DNA of 64,000 bases from Photobacterium sanctipauli (GCF_003026495.1 NZ_PYMA01000005.1:124001-188000); one strand, 5' to 3'; positions 27,148 through 35,317 are shown, numbered from the stretch's first letter. The notes: generated by a model from the sequence alone, not told the origin. A program made the numbers and translations.

Positions 27148-27722
27148 TTTATTTTCTCAAAACCTAGAAGTAATAAGTATTTGTTGATGAATCGTTTTTT
27201 GATTTCCTCAAGTGGGTAATCATCTTTAGCAAATACATAATTGATAGCGATACCGTCTATCTCGGCGATTAACATATGGCTGTCCACAACACCGTCAGCA
27301 GAAGGTATATCCCGTAAAATTGTCTGGAAAGATGCCATCATTAACCGGTATCTATCTTCAATTAAGTCTTCCAGCACCGCCCGCATCGTAGACTGGCAAA
27401 GGATCTGGAGTTCAAACTGGTAAGACAATTGCTTTTCAGGCAAGGCCATCGACATAAAAATATGATCTAGAAGGTTAATCAACTTTTCTTTTGCTGATAG
27501 CCCTTCAGTCATGGCGTCGACATTGTCATCGACCTCATTAACGATCTCCGCCATATGAATGAAGACTTCTCTAAGTAGCTCTTCCTTGTTTTTAAAATGG
27601 TGGAAGACTGCGCCCTTTGATACGTGAGCATGCGCGCAGATAGCAGAAATAGATGTCTTTTCATAACCTTGTGTAGCAAATAGCTCGATGGCTACCTGAA
27701 TAATTTGTTGTTTTTTACCCAT
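27144..27722 (-). CDS. TetR-family transcriptional regulator
   Basis: A 192-residue protein with the TetR helix-turn-helix at the N-terminus: IELFATQGYEKTSISAICAHAHVSKGAVFHHFKNKEELL. A helical ligand-binding domain follows. The gene overlaps the downstream acetyltransferase gene, and a palindrome of TetR-operator type sits 18 bases before its start, so autorepression of the two-gene operon is likely. The inducer is unknown. Confidence 0.88.
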   Translation of the reverse strand: MGKKQQIIQVAIELFATQGYEKTSISAICAHAHVSKGAVFHHFKNKEELLREVFIHMAEIVNEVDDNVDAMTEGLSAKEKLINLLDHIFMSMALPEKQLSYQFELQILCQSTMRAVLEDLIEDRYRLMMASFQTILRDIPSADGVVDSHMLIAEIDGIAINYVFAKDDYPLEEIKKRFINKYLLLLGFEKIK

Positions 27723-27740
27723 ATGATTAACTCATGAAAA

Positions 27741-27762
27741 ACATACCGCCCGGTCGGTATGT
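27741..27762. promoter_or_regulatory. TetR-type operator of the TetR-GNAT operon
   Basis: ACATACCG-N6-CGGTATGT, an 8-bp perfect inverted repeat, 18 bases upstream of the TetR start codon. Such ACCG/CGGT palindromes are common targets of TetR autorepressors. Confidence 0.75.
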
Positions 27763-27920
27763 TTAATTTGTTTAAATTTATGGTGAGTTTTTGTTAGAGA
27801 CCCGACTATCCGCATGTTCATAGCCCTCTTTAGGCTAATGAGCAATAAATATAACCATGACTCTTGCTTAACGCAGTGAGTATTTTTAGGAAGGATTATT
27901 GTAAGTTTGGAGTAACTCCA

Positions 27921-28178
27921 ATGAATATTTCAAAGCATGAACAGCGTGTGCTGCATGTCCTCGCATTGGGTGGTGAGATTCACTACTCTCGTATTGAAAG
28001 TAGCAAAATTAATGAAATCATCTGCTACACCCGAGAAGGGCATGTCTTGTCTGATTGTACGATTGCTATCTTTAAACGCTTAAAAAGCAAAAAATTAATC
28101 AGATCGAAAAATAGCCAGCCTTATCGGATAACGCCATTGGGAGCCGGCTCTGTCCGTTCCCAAATGATGCAGCGCTAG
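27921..28178 (+). CDS. yjhX: YjhX/UPF0386 family protein
   Basis: An 85-residue basic protein matching E. coli YjhX throughout: MNISKHEQRVLHVLALGGEI, CYTREGHVLSDCTIAIFKRLKSKKLI, QPYRITPLGAGSVRSQ. The family has been proposed to be the toxin part of a YjhX/YjhQ toxin-antitoxin pair; no yjhQ-like antitoxin directly adjoins it. A GNAT protein, YjhQ's superfamily, lies about 0.8 kb away on the other strand. ATG 27921 has GGAG upstream; the longer frame from 27864 adds residues not in the family. It may be a winged-helix protein. Confidence 0.88.
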   Translation: MNISKHEQRVLHVLALGGEIHYSRIESSKINEIICYTREGHVLSDCTIAIFKRLKSKKLIRSKNSQPYRITPLGAGSVRSQMMQR

Positions 28179-28187
28179 CTAAGCCAG

Positions 28188-28266
28188 GCACCTATACAGT
28201 TACCAAATTGATGACACCTTCTCACAAAGGATGAGTTCTAGGTTGGTCACGACACTGTATAGGTGC
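28188..28266. repeat. 79-bp element with 13-bp perfect terminal inverted repeats
   Basis: The ends are GCACCTATACAGT and ACTGTATAGGTGC, with a nested ACCAA/TTGGT pair inside. It lies between the convergent yjhX and VOC genes. It could be a long hairpin terminator or a small repeated element. Confidence 0.7.
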
Positions 28267-28289
28267 AATAGTTGCTTGATTGCCAGGGC

Positions 28290-28679
28290 TTATAGCTCCT
28301 GCATCAACTGGATGTAGTTCCCGCAGGTATCATCGAGTACTGCTATCATCACAGGGCCGGCTTCTCGGGGAGTGATAGAAAAATTTACACCGAGGTTTGA
28401 AAGCCTTTCGTATTCTTTTTTGATGTCGTCGACAGCAAATGAAGTCCAAGGAATACCGGCTTCCTTAAGGGCGCTTTGGTATTGCTTTGCAGGTTCGAAG
28501 GCCATCGGTTCAAGGAGCAATTCAACGCCTGATTGCTCCAGTGGAGAGACAACAGTTAACCACTTGTGCTCGCCAAGTGGGACTTCTGCTTTCTTGATAA
28601 ACCCTAAAATATTGGTGTAGAAGTTCAATGCTTTATCCTGATCATCGACAGGAACGCTGGTTAAGCTGATTTTAATCAC
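28290..28679 (-). CDS. VOC-family (glyoxalase/bleomycin-resistance-like) protein
   Basis: A 129-residue single vicinal-oxygen-chelate module: MIKISLTSVPVDDQDKALNFYTNILGF, GVELLLEPM, and the closing VLDDTCGNYIQLMQEL. The usual metal-ligand His of the first strand is replaced by Ser/Leu (ISLTSV), so metal binding may be incomplete. An AraC-type regulator gene lies 60 bases upstream on the same strand; the two may be co-transcribed. The substrate is unknown. Confidence 0.8.
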   Translation of the reverse strand: MIKISLTSVPVDDQDKALNFYTNILGFIKKAEVPLGEHKWLTVVSPLEQSGVELLLEPMAFEPAKQYQSALKEAGIPWTSFAVDDIKKEYERLSNLGVNFSITPREAGPVMIAVLDDTCGNYIQLMQEL

Positions 28680-28739
28680 TTATATGGGCCTTTACTGTTA
28701 TGGAATAAGTAAAAGATAGCTAAAGCTTCGAACGAAAAC

Positions 28740-29144
28740 TTATTCCAGATTGCTTTTATGCAGTTTTTGAAATGCTTTGGGTGAGTATCCTGTAGATTTC
28801 CGGAAAACAGTGGAGAAGGTTGTTAAGCTTTCATAACCCACATCGAAACACGTTTTTGTAATGGAATTGCCTTCTCTCAGTAGCGTTTTGGCCTTCGAAA
28901 TACGCAAGTCTTTTAGGTAGCTTCTAGGCGTTAGCCCATACATTTGCTTGAATATTCGTACATAGTGAAAGCGGGACATAAAGGCTGCTTTGGCTAAGTC
29001 GTTTAGCTCAATGTTATCTGAGTAATACTTCTCCATGAAAGCCTTGGATTGCCTTATCAAGATGTATTGCTTAGGCTGCAGTGGTAGCTCACTGTACAAG
29101 CGATCGATTTCTCTTTCATAGAAGGTCTTTGTGGGCGTTTTCAT
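28740..29144 (-). CDS. Short AraC-family transcriptional regulator
   Basis: A 134-residue protein consisting almost only of an AraC-type double helix-turn-helix domain: LNDLAKAAFMSRFHYVRIFKQMYGLTPRSYL, then DVGYESLTTFSTVFRKSTGYSPKAF. A short N-terminal helix takes the place of an effector domain, as in the SoxS/MarA size class. It precedes the VOC gene, which it may regulate; that link is inference. Confidence 0.85.
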   Translation of the reverse strand: MKTPTKTFYEREIDRLYSELPLQPKQYILIRQSKAFMEKYYSDNIELNDLAKAAFMSRFHYVRIFKQMYGLTPRSYLKDLRISKAKTLLREGNSITKTCFDVGYESLTTFSTVFRKSTGYSPKAFQKLHKSNLE

Positions 29145-29181
29145 CGGCTATAACTTCTTACCTTGTGTTTATAATCCTATT

Positions 29182-30921
29182 TTAGTCCTCAGACCAAACA
29201 TCCAAAAATGAAGGCCACCCCCAAGCTGTAATTGATACACCTTTTAACACACCTTCAAAATGAAGCGTCTGCCTGTGATGGTATAAGGGGAGTAGCCAGT
29301 GTTCGTTAATCATTGACGTCGCAATAGGCTCTAACCCTTGCATGTATTCTGTTACTGGGTGATTTTGACGAACAGTGACTAGCTCATTGATTAACCAATC
29401 GCTATTTTCTGTTGTTAGGCTTTGATGTAAAACCTCATTAGAGAGTAACCACCGAAAGGCTGAAGTTGGTCGGTTGTCATCCAAGTTCAGGCTCGTCAGG
29501 ATCAAATCTTCAGCAAGGCTATTTTCGCTGGCCATGGCATGGAACGCTTCAAATGAATAGATATTGATATTGCATTCAATACCAAACCGTTTGAGCTTTT
29601 CGGCCATGGAATTCGCACAACCAATTAATGCTGGATGTTCGAATAGCCCAATTGCTAATGTTGGCGGCAATGCCTGCTTCGATATTGGCGAGGTTAAGGT
29701 GTTCATCCAACTTGGTACTAAGTTGCGAGCAGGTATCGCTTCAATTTGAAAATTGACTAGTTGAGAAGGGTTCAAGATTTGGCTTACGTATTTTCTCTGA
29801 GCCCTTAATAGCTGTGAGCGGTGGTTGAATAGCATTAGCAAGCAACCATCTTCAATTCTTGTATATTGATGACTTCCTATGATGTCATTGTCGTTGTGGA
29901 CTGATAGGTAGTGAGAGCAACTAGGCTGATCACTCACACAGGCATCTGCCTTCAGCTCAGTTTTGCCAAAAGAATCAGCCTCCTGCAAAGGAACTTGCCA
30001 AATAGTTACCGTTTCAACGATGGCGCGACATGCAAAGTAGTTGTCGAATGCTTGTAGTTGTAGGCGGCTTTCGCTGTGCTCTTGCACTTGAAACGCTCCG
30101 CTTCCAATTGTCACGTTGGCCGACTGGAGCTGAGAGGTAGGTTGAATCGAGTATTTGACATCGGCAATTAGCCCAGCAAAACCGGGGTCAGGCTGATCTA
30201 ATTGAAAAGCTATACAATACGGATTGATAGCTGTTATGCCTTTTACATGCGACAGCTCTTTTTTGTATCTAGGTAATTGTTTTAATGAGCTAAATAGCTT
30301 AACGATTTCGTCTGCACTGATCTCACTGCCATCATGAAAAGAGAGCTGTGGTCGAATATAAAACCGCCATTGGTAGGTATTTTCATCATATTGCCAGTGA
30401 TGGGCGAGTTGAGGGGTCACATTGCCGTTCTCATCACACTGGGTTAAGCATGCGTAGACTTGACGTAGTAAGAAGCGCTCACTGTTCCTCAGTGGCTTGT
30501 GGGGAAGGAGCTCTGAAAATTGACGATGATACGTTAGTTGAATATGCAATCGTCCTTCCCGTCGGCGCGTTCCTGATGACTTTTGCAACAGTTGACCAAA
30601 TAGTGCCTGATCATTATCGACAAGTACCAGCGCTTTCTCGTATTTACCATGTGAAATCATTTGGTTGGCGAGGGCGATCTTAAGTTCTTCAGGCTTATAC
30701 CTTAGATGGAGAGTGGATCGTTGATTGCGTCCCGCTTTTGGTGTCCATTCAAGCCAACCAATACTTTCCATCTCTTTTAAGAGGGTTCGACAGTGTCGGG
30801 TACTTGTAAACATCGTCTCCGCCACGTCATGCAAAGCGATGAGGATTTCTTGCTTAATGCCCAGCTTAACTAGGCGCAGATAGTAAAGAAGTAGTTTATC
30901 TTTTGACAAAACCAGTACCAT
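29182..30921 (-). CDS. SgrR-family transcriptional regulator
   Basis: A 579-residue protein of SgrR architecture. The N-terminal winged helix domain (ETMFTSTRHCRTLLKEMESIGWLEWTPKAGRNQRSTL) is followed by a solute-binding-protein family 5 domain (HWQYDENTYQWRFYIRPQLSFHDGSEISADEIV, onward to the C-terminus). SgrR proteins sense small molecules with the binding domain and regulate neighbouring genes. This one is divergent from a two-gene operon ending in a DUF1349 gene, its likely target. No SgrS-like RNA was recognised. The start codon lacks a strong ribosome-binding site. Confidence 0.85.
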   Translation of the reverse strand: MVLVLSKDKLLLYYLRLVKLGIKQEILIALHDVAETMFTSTRHCRTLLKEMESIGWLEWTPKAGRNQRSTLHLRYKPEELKIALANQMISHGKYEKALVLVDNDQALFGQLLQKSSGTRRREGRLHIQLTYHRQFSELLPHKPLRNSERFLLRQVYACLTQCDENGNVTPQLAHHWQYDENTYQWRFYIRPQLSFHDGSEISADEIVKLFSSLKQLPRYKKELSHVKGITAINPYCIAFQLDQPDPGFAGLIADVKYSIQPTSQLQSANVTIGSGAFQVQEHSESRLQLQAFDNYFACRAIVETVTIWQVPLQEADSFGKTELKADACVSDQPSCSHYLSVHNDNDIIGSHQYTRIEDGCLLMLFNHRSQLLRAQRKYVSQILNPSQLVNFQIEAIPARNLVPSWMNTLTSPISKQALPPTLAIGLFEHPALIGCANSMAEKLKRFGIECNINIYSFEAFHAMASENSLAEDLILTSLNLDDNRPTSAFRWLLSNEVLHQSLTTENSDWLINELVTVRQNHPVTEYMQGLEPIATSMINEHWLLPLYHHRQTLHFEGVLKGVSITAWGWPSFLDVWSED

Positions 30922-31082
30922 TTAATGTTGAGTGCTTCCGCATTTTATCGTAATTCAGCTGAAAAGATAAAAAAACGGTCTGTTACCTTTAAAACACGGA
31001 ACGACTGTTGAGAATATTCTCTGTTTTTGTGTTCCTGTTTATCGTGAATAATGAGCGTGTAACCATTAATGAGGATGTCACT

Positions 31083-31268
31083 ATGTTCGAGGCAATCAAA
31101 AATGTTCTTCGGTTAAAGCCTGGTCAGTCATTATTAGCGTCGCATTATCGTGCTCGGTTGGTAAAAACTCGCAATTTGATTGAAAAAGAAGCAATCCTTT
31201 ATATGTCATCGCTTTTAGACGTTTACGCTTGGAATCAGCAGGATAAGGATGAACCCAATAAAAAATGA
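31083..31268 (+). CDS. Small hypothetical protein, first gene of the DUF1349 operon
   Basis: A 61-residue basic protein (MFEAIKNVLRLKPGQSLL onward), ending four bases into the next gene (ATGA overlap). The start at 31083 is preceded by GAGG; the frame is open further upstream but without a signal. The tight coupling to the DUF1349 gene supports that it is real. I do not recognise the family. Confidence 0.6.
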   Translation: MFEAIKNVLRLKPGQSLLASHYRARLVKTRNLIEKEAILYMSSLLDVYAWNQQDKDEPNKK

Positions 31269-31900
31269 GCATAAATTTTTGCGATGCTCGGTGGCTCTAT
31301 GAGCCAAAGCAGCATGTTGTCAATCAAGACAAAGTCACAATAACAACAGAGCCGTTTACAGATTTTTGGCAGCGCTCTTTCTTTGGACTTAGCAATGATA
31401 ATGCGCCGGCGTTACTGATTGAAAACTCAGATAATGTTACTTTCACATTGAAAGTAGGAATGGATTATAGAAAGCAGTTCGATCAGTGCGGGTTACTGGT
31501 TTATATCAATAACGATAACTGGTTTAAAGCATCGATTGAGTATGAAACAGATACGATTTCACGTTTAGGCACTGTAGTAACGAACTTTGGCTATTCTGAC
31601 TGGGCGAGTGTTGATATTTGTCCAACCGAAGTTGTTTGGTATCGTTTGAGCAGGAGAGGGCCTGATTTTTTAATCGAATACTCACTCGATGGGGAATCAT
31701 TTATGCAGATGCGTATTTTTCATATGCATAAACTAGGGCAAACAACAGTTGAAATGGGCAACGCCTATAATCCACTGCCAACTAAACAATCCATTCGTTT
31801 CGGGGTTTATGCCAGCAGCCCATTACTGTCTTCCTTTGAGGCAGTATTTTCTGAGTTTAAGTTTGAGTCTTGTAGATGGGGCGCATACGATGAGGCATAG
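31265..31900 (+). CDS. DUF1349 domain protein
   Basis: A 211-residue protein of the DUF1349 family (concanavalin-like beta-sandwich). It shows FTLKVGMDYRKQFDQCGLLVYINNDNWFKASIEYE, then SDWASVDICPTEVVWYRLSRRGPDFLIEYSLDGESF. Related proteins are often assigned to carbohydrate binding. It lacks a signal peptide, so it is cytoplasmic. It is translationally coupled to the small upstream gene and faces the SgrR-like regulator, suggesting a sugar-responsive function. This is inference. Confidence 0.82.
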   Translation: MSINFCDARWLYEPKQHVVNQDKVTITTEPFTDFWQRSFFGLSNDNAPALLIENSDNVTFTLKVGMDYRKQFDQCGLLVYINNDNWFKASIEYETDTISRLGTVVTNFGYSDWASVDICPTEVVWYRLSRRGPDFLIEYSLDGESFMQMRIFHMHKLGQTTVEMGNAYNPLPTKQSIRFGVYASSPLLSSFEAVFSEFKFESCRWGAYDEA

Positions 31901-31910
31901 CTTAAGCTTA

Positions 31911-31939
31911 AAAAAACCGAGCAGGTTATGCTCGGTTTT
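31911..31939. terminator. Bidirectional terminator between the DUF1349 gene and the membrane protein gene
   Basis: AAAACCGAGC...GCTCGGTTTT, with A and T runs on both sides. It shares the 19-base core with the terminator at 26531-26557. Confidence 0.88.
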
Positions 31940-31962
31940 GTCATTTTGGGGGGCAATGATTT

Positions 31963-33048
31963 TTAGCTCTCAGCCACCCCATGCCATTGATAATGGTTGT
32001 TTGGCTTTTTGCTGACTATCCCTTCTTCCATGAACTGTTTGAAGATCTTATCGACTTCGTCGCTACTGGTTTTCAGGTGCCGGGTGACCGCGCGTTTTGT
32101 ACAGTTGACTTGGTTAGTGCTTAGCGCTTCAATTGCCTGCTCATAAAGCGACTTAGGCTGCTGTGGCTCAGCGGTTGCGTTATCCGAAGATTCAATGTCT
32201 GTACGTGTTTGAGTGTTAGGTTGTTCTGTAGATGGCTGTACCGATTGAGTTTGATCGGTGATTAGCTCAGGCTCTTTAGGCTCGTGGTTATTACTAAAGG
32301 CATCGATAGTAATTGGGTTCATACGGCGGAACTGGTTACGGAAACGTAATTCTTCACCGATTAAACCAACAAAAAATGCCGCAAAGAAATCGAGTAGTAC
32401 CGAGAGGAAAATGACAAGGCCCAGCTGAGCGGTTTGGGTTTGAACCTGTAGGGATTTGGCAAGGCTGTCGATAAGACCAATAACAGAGCCTTGGTTTACG
32501 ACAGGCAGGCTATCACGTTCTTTCGCCAGTTCTTGCTGTTGTTGACGGAGTTGATCGTTTTCGCGCTGAAGGCGAGCAACGCCAGTGGCGATACGTTCCA
32601 TCTGAATGTATTTTTCTGCGGCAACATTATTGAGTTCGATTTGCTTTTCAATCGCATCAATCTGCATGTTATAGCTGCTAATTTTGCTCTGCTGCACATT
32701 TACATGGCTTTGGGCTTGGTTCGTGGCACTGTTGATACCGCCCACAGAGCCACCGATAGAAATAGCAGCGAGTACGGCATAGAACCCAAATGCTGAGAAA
32801 GCCCCCATGTAGTTGCGTCGTGCGCGTCTTTCCCCAAACTCATACCAGGCAAAGAATTTACCGAGTTCAAAGATAACAGCCAAACCACCGAACAAGATCT
32901 GCATGACAGGATCTTCATCGATGGATAGAAATAGCAGCAAGGAAAAGATAATCGATGCAAGAATAGATGCGCCAGTGAAACTGTACACCGTCCACATTGC
33001 AAATGCGCCCTTAGGGTAGCGAACTGGTAGGTTGTCGTTGTAAAGCAT
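31963..33048 (-). CDS. Membrane protein with coiled coil and C-terminal winged-helix-like domain
   Basis: A 361-residue protein. Three hydrophobic segments lie within about residues 15-115 and a fourth near 205-230. A Gln/Glu/Lys-rich coiled coil sits between them (about 125-190, for example LQRENDQLRQQQQELAKE). A low-complexity acidic/Gln linker follows, and then a small helical domain at the C-terminus (KRAVTRHLKTSSDEVDKIFKQFMEEGIVSKKPNNHYQW) that reads like a winged helix. I do not recognise a named family. The layout suggests a membrane-tethered DNA- or protein-binding factor. It is monocistronic. Confidence 0.65.
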   Translation of the reverse strand: MLYNDNLPVRYPKGAFAMWTVYSFTGASILASIIFSLLLFLSIDEDPVMQILFGGLAVIFELGKFFAWYEFGERRARRNYMGAFSAFGFYAVLAAISIGGSVGGINSATNQAQSHVNVQQSKISSYNMQIDAIEKQIELNNVAAEKYIQMERIATGVARLQRENDQLRQQQQELAKERDSLPVVNQGSVIGLIDSLAKSLQVQTQTAQLGLVIFLSVLLDFFAAFFVGLIGEELRFRNQFRRMNPITIDAFSNNHEPKEPELITDQTQSVQPSTEQPNTQTRTDIESSDNATAEPQQPKSLYEQAIEALSTNQVNCTKRAVTRHLKTSSDEVDKIFKQFMEEGIVSKKPNNHYQWHGVAES

Positions 33049-33413
33049 AAGTTATAGTCGTTCAGAAAGCCTATTGGCTTAAGGCTTAAATACAGGGCGG
33101 CAAAAAATCACTTTATTCGCTGCCACCCCTTCAAAAAAGGTGGCTAAGCATACCTCAAAACAAGGCTGTAGCCCTTATAAATTAAGGCTTTTCATGCTTC
33201 TCCGTTGAAATTTTACACGCCGCTGTCACAACTGGAGAAATGTTGTTCAGTTCGACATTGTTAACGTGCTAGATAGATGAAGATAAAGGCTGGCGAGATC
33301 CCGCTTTTAATAACAAATGTTGTAAAAGTGTTATTAAGAAGCTAGGTTAATTACTCTAAGCTAAACGCTTGTTTGAACTTTCTGATGCCAACTAACCTAA
33401 CAAGGACAGGACT
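33049..33413. other. Intergenic region with inverted repeats upstream of the thioesterase gene
   Basis: There is no gene. Two palindromes are visible. TTAATAACA...TGTTATTAA at 33307-33337 is a perfect 9-bp repeat. AAAC-GCTT-GTTT at 33363-33374 has the form of a PsrA-like fatty-acid regulator box. Both could control the downstream acyl-CoA thioesterase-like gene. Confidence 0.5.
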
Positions 33414-33869
33414 ATGAAGGATCTATTAGACGGGTACCCAGTGATAACACAAATTCCAGTAGCATGGGGTGAGATGGATGCACTTAATCATGTCAATAAT
33501 GTGGTGTACTTCCGCTATTTTGAAACCGCACGGTTAGAGTATTTTTCTCATATTGGCATGATGGAAGAGCTGGCACGCACGCAAGTGGGCCCGGTACTTA
33601 GTGAGACCAGTTGCCGCTACAAGTTGCCAATTACTTACCCAGATACACTGCATGTTGGTAGTCGAGTTGTGGAAATGCAAGATGACCGCATCATAATGGA
33701 GTACGCCATCTACAGCGAAAAGCTCGGGGCTATTTCTACCATCGGGACTGCGAAAGGGGTGATGTTTGACTTCAAGAAAAATCGAAAGGCAGGCGTTAGT
33801 GAGTCGGTGAAGCAGCATATTATTGCGTTACAGCCTGAGTTGGCGGAGGATTTGAATGCTGTGCAATAA
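33414..33869 (+). CDS. Acyl-CoA thioesterase, 4-hydroxybenzoyl-CoA thioesterase family
   Basis: A 151-residue single hot-dog-fold protein with the 4HBT signature VAWGEMDALNHVNNVVYFRYFETARLEYF, where Asp17-region residues form the catalytic centre, and later CRYKLPITYPDTLHVG. It hydrolyses an acyl-CoA or acyl-ACP thioester in the cytoplasm; the chain length cannot be read. A good AAGGA ribosome-binding site lies before ATG 33414. Possible fatty-acid-type operators lie upstream. Confidence 0.85.
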   Translation: MKDLLDGYPVITQIPVAWGEMDALNHVNNVVYFRYFETARLEYFSHIGMMEELARTQVGPVLSETSCRYKLPITYPDTLHVGSRVVEMQDDRIIMEYAIYSEKLGAISTIGTAKGVMFDFKKNRKAGVSESVKQHIIALQPELAEDLNAVQ

Positions 33870-33929
33870 AACAGTCATTATTGTTGATTACTCTTATGAT
33901 TCACTACCAGACAAGGGTTGCATATACCG

Positions 33930-34394
33930 GTGAGCCACAGTCATAAGCAAAAAGCGGCGATTAGCGCAGTTGATGAGCCTGATATTTCCAAACTGATCAA
34001 TGAGAAAACCACGCCGATTTATTATACCGAACGTGAGCGTGTGATGTACGAACGGCTGGGTCAGGCTTATGCCTGGTATCAGGTGATGTGTGATGAAATT
34101 CAGCCCATTGAACAAGCCTTGTTGAGTGCGCATTACGAAGTGTGGCCGTCGCTGACCAAATTTAAATTTAAACGCTACGCTGAGTTGGTGGTCAATGAGG
34201 CACATGTGATGTTTGAGGTTGAGAGGATTAAGTCTAAATCGCCAGCAACCGCCGAGCAGCAAGCTTATATTGATGAGCTTAGTGAGCAGCGTAGAACAAT
34301 TTACCCAGAATGGAACCGAGCCAAGAAAGCCCTAGAGTATATAGAAACAGAGAAAGCGTACTTGCGGGCGTTTCGTGATTTATCATCAGGCTAA
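33930..34394 (+). CDS. Conserved hypothetical helical protein
   Basis: A charged, largely helical protein of about 154 residues with no signal peptide: MYERLGQAYAWYQVMCDEIQPIEQALLS, then KFKRYAELVVNEAHVMFEVERIK and EWNRAKKALEYIETEKAYLRAFRDL. No family was recognised. The frame has no ATG near its beginning. Possible starts are GTG 33930 (AAGGG 12 bases upstream) and TTG 33918 (too close to AAGGG). It lies downstream of the thioesterase gene on the same strand. Confidence 0.6.
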   Translation: MSHSHKQKAAISAVDEPDISKLINEKTTPIYYTERERVMYERLGQAYAWYQVMCDEIQPIEQALLSAHYEVWPSLTKFKFKRYAELVVNEAHVMFEVERIKSKSPATAEQQAYIDELSEQRRTIYPEWNRAKKALEYIETEKAYLRAFRDLSSG

Positions 34395-34502
34395 GCATTG
34401 TTTGACTTATTAGGTATATAAGTAAGTTGGTATACTTATCAATAACATGGCTATAATGATGATAAGCGCTATGTTTATCGAGTTGTTCCAAAAGGAGAGG
34501 CC

Positions 34503-34751
34503 ATGTTTATTGTTGTTCAGCACGATATCACCGATCCTGAGCTGTTCTGGCAAAAAGCGAGTGGGGCGTTAACCCATCCGCCAACAGGTTTGCGTTTGCA
34601 TTCAACTTTGTTTGTGGAAAGGAAAACCTGTTGTCAGAGTATGTGGGAAGCAGAGTCGATTGATGCGATTCGTGAGTTTCTGGAACCTGAGCTCGGTGGG
34701 GCAAGCAATACGACCTACTGCGAAGTTGATCCTGATACGGCTATTGGTTAA
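34503..34751 (+). CDS. Small conserved hypothetical protein
   Basis: An 82-residue soluble protein (MFIVVQHDITDPELFWQKA onward) with paired Cys (KTCCQSMWEAES). The pattern of alternating strands and helices (FIVVQHDI, LRLHSTLFV, SIDAIREFLEPE) suggests a small ferredoxin-like alpha/beta fold. A strong ribosome-binding site, AAAGGAGAGG, stands directly before ATG 34503, which supports expression. The function is unknown. Confidence 0.7.
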   Translation: MFIVVQHDITDPELFWQKASGALTHPPTGLRLHSTLFVERKTCCQSMWEAESIDAIREFLEPELGGASNTTYCEVDPDTAIG

Positions 34752-34835
34752 GGCAATACTTATGGTCTCCATTCCTCTGGTCTCCATGCCTCATCGTTGT
34801 CGTTGGCAATGATGGAGAAGTTAGAACGCACGATT

Positions 34836-34880
34836 AAGCCTGTTTTCAATTTAATTTTTAATTAAATTGAAAACAGGCTT
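34836..34880. repeat. Perfect 45-base hairpin (21-bp stem)
   Basis: A 21-bp perfect stem with a 3-base TTT loop, beginning AAGCCTG and ending CAGGCTT. It lies 85 bases after the small gene ending at 34751. It may be a terminator, but there is no T run outside the stem. The remainder of 34752-35051 shows only a GGTCTCCAT direct repeat. Confidence 0.8.
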
Positions 34881-35051
34881 AGATTTGGATAGAAAAACGC
34901 ATCATATTGGTATTGAAGAAGAATCTAAGCCACTTTATCTGAAACATTAAAAAAATAGGCAAATAGCAATATAAGAGTAAACCTAATGCTATTTTCATAG
35001 CTTGCACCACTCTTTAGCATCAGCGCGCTTCTAACAAAACAAGGCTAGGTT

Positions 35052-35288
35052 ATGATCATTCTTATCACTGATGTAGTTGATGCTGAACACCCAAGTGAGG
35101 CTATTGATATCGTTTCATTTGACATTATTGAGGGTGCGCCAAATTTTGATGATATTGCAAGGTTATTGAACCGCGAAATGAACAAGGTGCTTGCTCTTTT
35201 TTATTCGTCAAATAAAGAAAGAGGACAATTTATTACACTTGGCCGTGAGTGTATTAAAGGCCAACATTTTAATGACGTCGAGCATTAG
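35052..35288 (+). CDS. Small hypothetical protein
   Basis: A 78-residue acidic protein (MIILITDVVDAEHPSEAIDIV onward) without signal or membrane segment. A modest AAGGC-type ribosome-binding site precedes ATG 35052. No family was recognised. It stands alone at the left of the hairpin-rich tract, so it could be an isolated or recently acquired gene. Confidence 0.45.
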   Translation: MIILITDVVDAEHPSEAIDIVSFDIIEGAPNFDDIARLLNREMNKVLALFYSSNKERGQFITLGRECIKGQHFNDVEH

Positions 35289-35317
35289 TTCTATTTTGCC
35301 TTTTGAGGTGAAGAGAG

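Noticed and set aside
28926..28929. SgrS-like small RNA next to the SgrR-like gene
   Set aside because: No ptsG-pairing sequence or suitable terminator was seen on either side of the regulator gene.
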